5,545 nucleotides of DNA from Treponema sp. (GTDB taxonomy: Bacteria > Spirochaetota > Spirochaetia > Treponematales > Breznakiellaceae). Positions 4,688 through 5,545 of the stretch are shown piece after piece. Below the pieces are notes generated by a model. That model saw only the letters and a program-made list of their open reading frames with translations, was not told the DNA's origin and made no database searches. The stretch's first letter is position 1. Every line of letters begins with the position of its first letter. Location: assembly GCA_031271075.1 (NCBI GenBank), contig JAISWN010000125.1, positions 1 to 5,545 of the forward strand. The letters are read 5' to 3'. Both the position numbers and the translations under genes were made by a program.

Positions 4688-4731
4688 TCCCCAGCTTTCT
4701 ATTTTCCATATTTTTACCAGGGAGTTTGATT

Positions 4732-5545
4732 ATGACTAACAGTATCAAAAAAAGCATGTTTTTTGCCGTTCTGCTCTTCCTTGCCCCGGCGCTTTTCCTT
4801 AACGCCCAGCAGTCCTTCTTTATCGCCCCGGGTACGGAAATCCGCAGCGGACAGGTTACGCAAGGCTACTGCCTTGAACGTAACCAGGCTCCGTTAACCA
4901 CCGAAAACATCACGAATTTGACCAACATGATCGGAAACGTCGTGGTTACCTACAAAGACGGTTCCGTGCTGGAAAAAAGCTTTGCCGATCTGTACCGCGA
5001 CCGCGACAATCCCCTGTCCTTTACCGGGTTTGATTCCGCCAGCTTTGTAAAGATGAGCTTTGACCCATCCATCGAGAAAATAACCGTTGGCAGGAGCGGT
5101 ATTATCATGGCCCGCGCGGACGCGGATCTTGCGTTTGTTACGAATAACGCAGAGACCATCATGGAGGCGCGGAGGGCGGGAGCGACCACCAGCGAGGCCC
5201 AGAATATTTCGTGGCAATCGGAATGGAAGCCGGCGCCTGTCCTGGATGAAGGGCGGAACGTAATCGTGGTTGACAACCGCGGGTATACCGGGACGAAGGC
5301 GGGAGAAGAAGCCCTTACCAAATTTGACGATGAAGCGTGGACAAATTTTCTGTACCACAACGGCTGGTATAACAGTTTCGATACGGTAACGCCCGCTTTG
5401 ACCGGCAAGGGATCCGTTTTTATCACCCATGTCGACGACGACCATCTGTCCAGAAGCGAACTTGAGCGGGTCCAAAAGGAGGGTTTGCAGGGGGCGCTCT
5501 ATATCCCGATGTTTTTACGGGGCGGCTCCATGGAAAACCGGGGCT
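4732..5545 (+). CDS. Exported protein with HxDxDH metallo-hydrolase motif (C-terminus beyond right edge)
   Basis: I read 271 codons with no stop before the window edge. The ATG has AGGGAG (4719-4724) 7 nt upstream. The N-terminus is a clear signal peptide: K6 and K7, a hydrophobic core about 9-23, and a probable cleavage after LNA (25). The mature part begins QQSFFIAPGTEIRSG. Residues 229-240 read SVFITHVDDDHL, with H233, D235, D237 and H238. This is the HxDxDH metal-binding loop of metallo-beta-lactamase-fold proteins of the ComEC type, following a short hydrophobic strand as expected. The first 200 or so residues match nothing I recognise and could be a separate beta-rich domain. If the motif is real this is an extracytoplasmic metal-dependent hydrolase; substrate unknown. 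The remaining metal ligands would lie beyond the edge. No promoter is visible directly upstream. Confidence 0.8.
   Translation, partial: MTNSIKKSMFFAVLLFLAPALFLNAQQSFFIAPGTEIRSGQVTQGYCLERNQAPLTTENITNLTNMIGNVVVTYKDGSVLEKSFADLYRDRDNPLSFTGFDSASFVKMSFDPSIEKITVGRSGIIMARADADLAFVTNNAETIMEARRAGATTSEAQNISWQSEWKPAPVLDEGRNVIVVDNRGYTGTKAGEEALTKFDDEAWTNFLYHNGWYNSFDTVTPALTGKGSVFITHVDDDHLSRSELERVQKEGLQGALYIPMFLRGGSMENRG

Noticed and set aside
4894..5475. Two overlapping minus-strand frames of 193 and 158 codons
   Set aside because: Both are opposite the exported-protein gene, which has a signal peptide and a well-placed ribosome binding site. Neither shows a start signal or a known motif.

Overview
The window reads as a bacterial chromosome segment, most likely from a spirochaete of the Treponema group, possibly a moderately GC-rich (about 50-55%) termite-gut type. 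This assignment is inference. It rests on the run rpmF, acpP, rnc next to coaD, on secreted or lipid-anchored proteins of no clear family with relaxed signal sequences, and on remembered similarity of RNase III and CoaD to treponemal forms. No rRNA, tRNA, CRISPR array or transposase gene is visible.

Layout. The left part (1-2204) is on the minus strand: a PHP-domain metal-dependent hydrolase running off the left edge, a secreted HEAT-repeat protein with a clean intrinsic terminator behind it, and a proline-rich lipoprotein. Two related palindromes lie between the HEAT and lipoprotein genes. At 2205-2290 the direction switches. Back-to-back promoters serve the lipoprotein (minus) and coaD (plus), and neither gene has a Shine-Dalgarno sequence. 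The plus-strand housekeeping genes follow: coaD (coenzyme A synthesis), then a 180-bp promoter region, then rpmF (ribosomal protein L32), acpP (acyl carrier protein) and rnc (ribonuclease III). CoaD makes dephospho-CoA, the precursor of the CoA that donates the 4'-phosphopantetheine arm of ACP, so coaD and acpP are metabolically linked. L32 and RNase III belong to the ribosome and RNA-processing side.

The right part (4193-5545) is the least ordinary. A 539-bp stretch between rnc and the last gene holds a candidate structured RNA of about 295 nt with its own promoter, internal hairpins and a strong intrinsic terminator. Inside it is a 29-codon ORF with an excellent ribosome binding site, two Pro-Pro pairs and a nine-cytosine run. 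One added C would open the frame up to 3 nt before the next gene. That gene encodes an exported protein, cut by the right edge, with a metallo-beta-lactamase-like HxDxDH motif.

Main points for a second look: the leader/ncRNA with its C9 tract; rnc, whose conserved N-terminus has no canonical start codon although an ideal ribosome binding site is present; the G+C-rich mutually exclusive hairpins between acpP and rnc; the compensating palindrome pair at 1512-1575; and the probable leaderless divergent promoters at 2211-2283.
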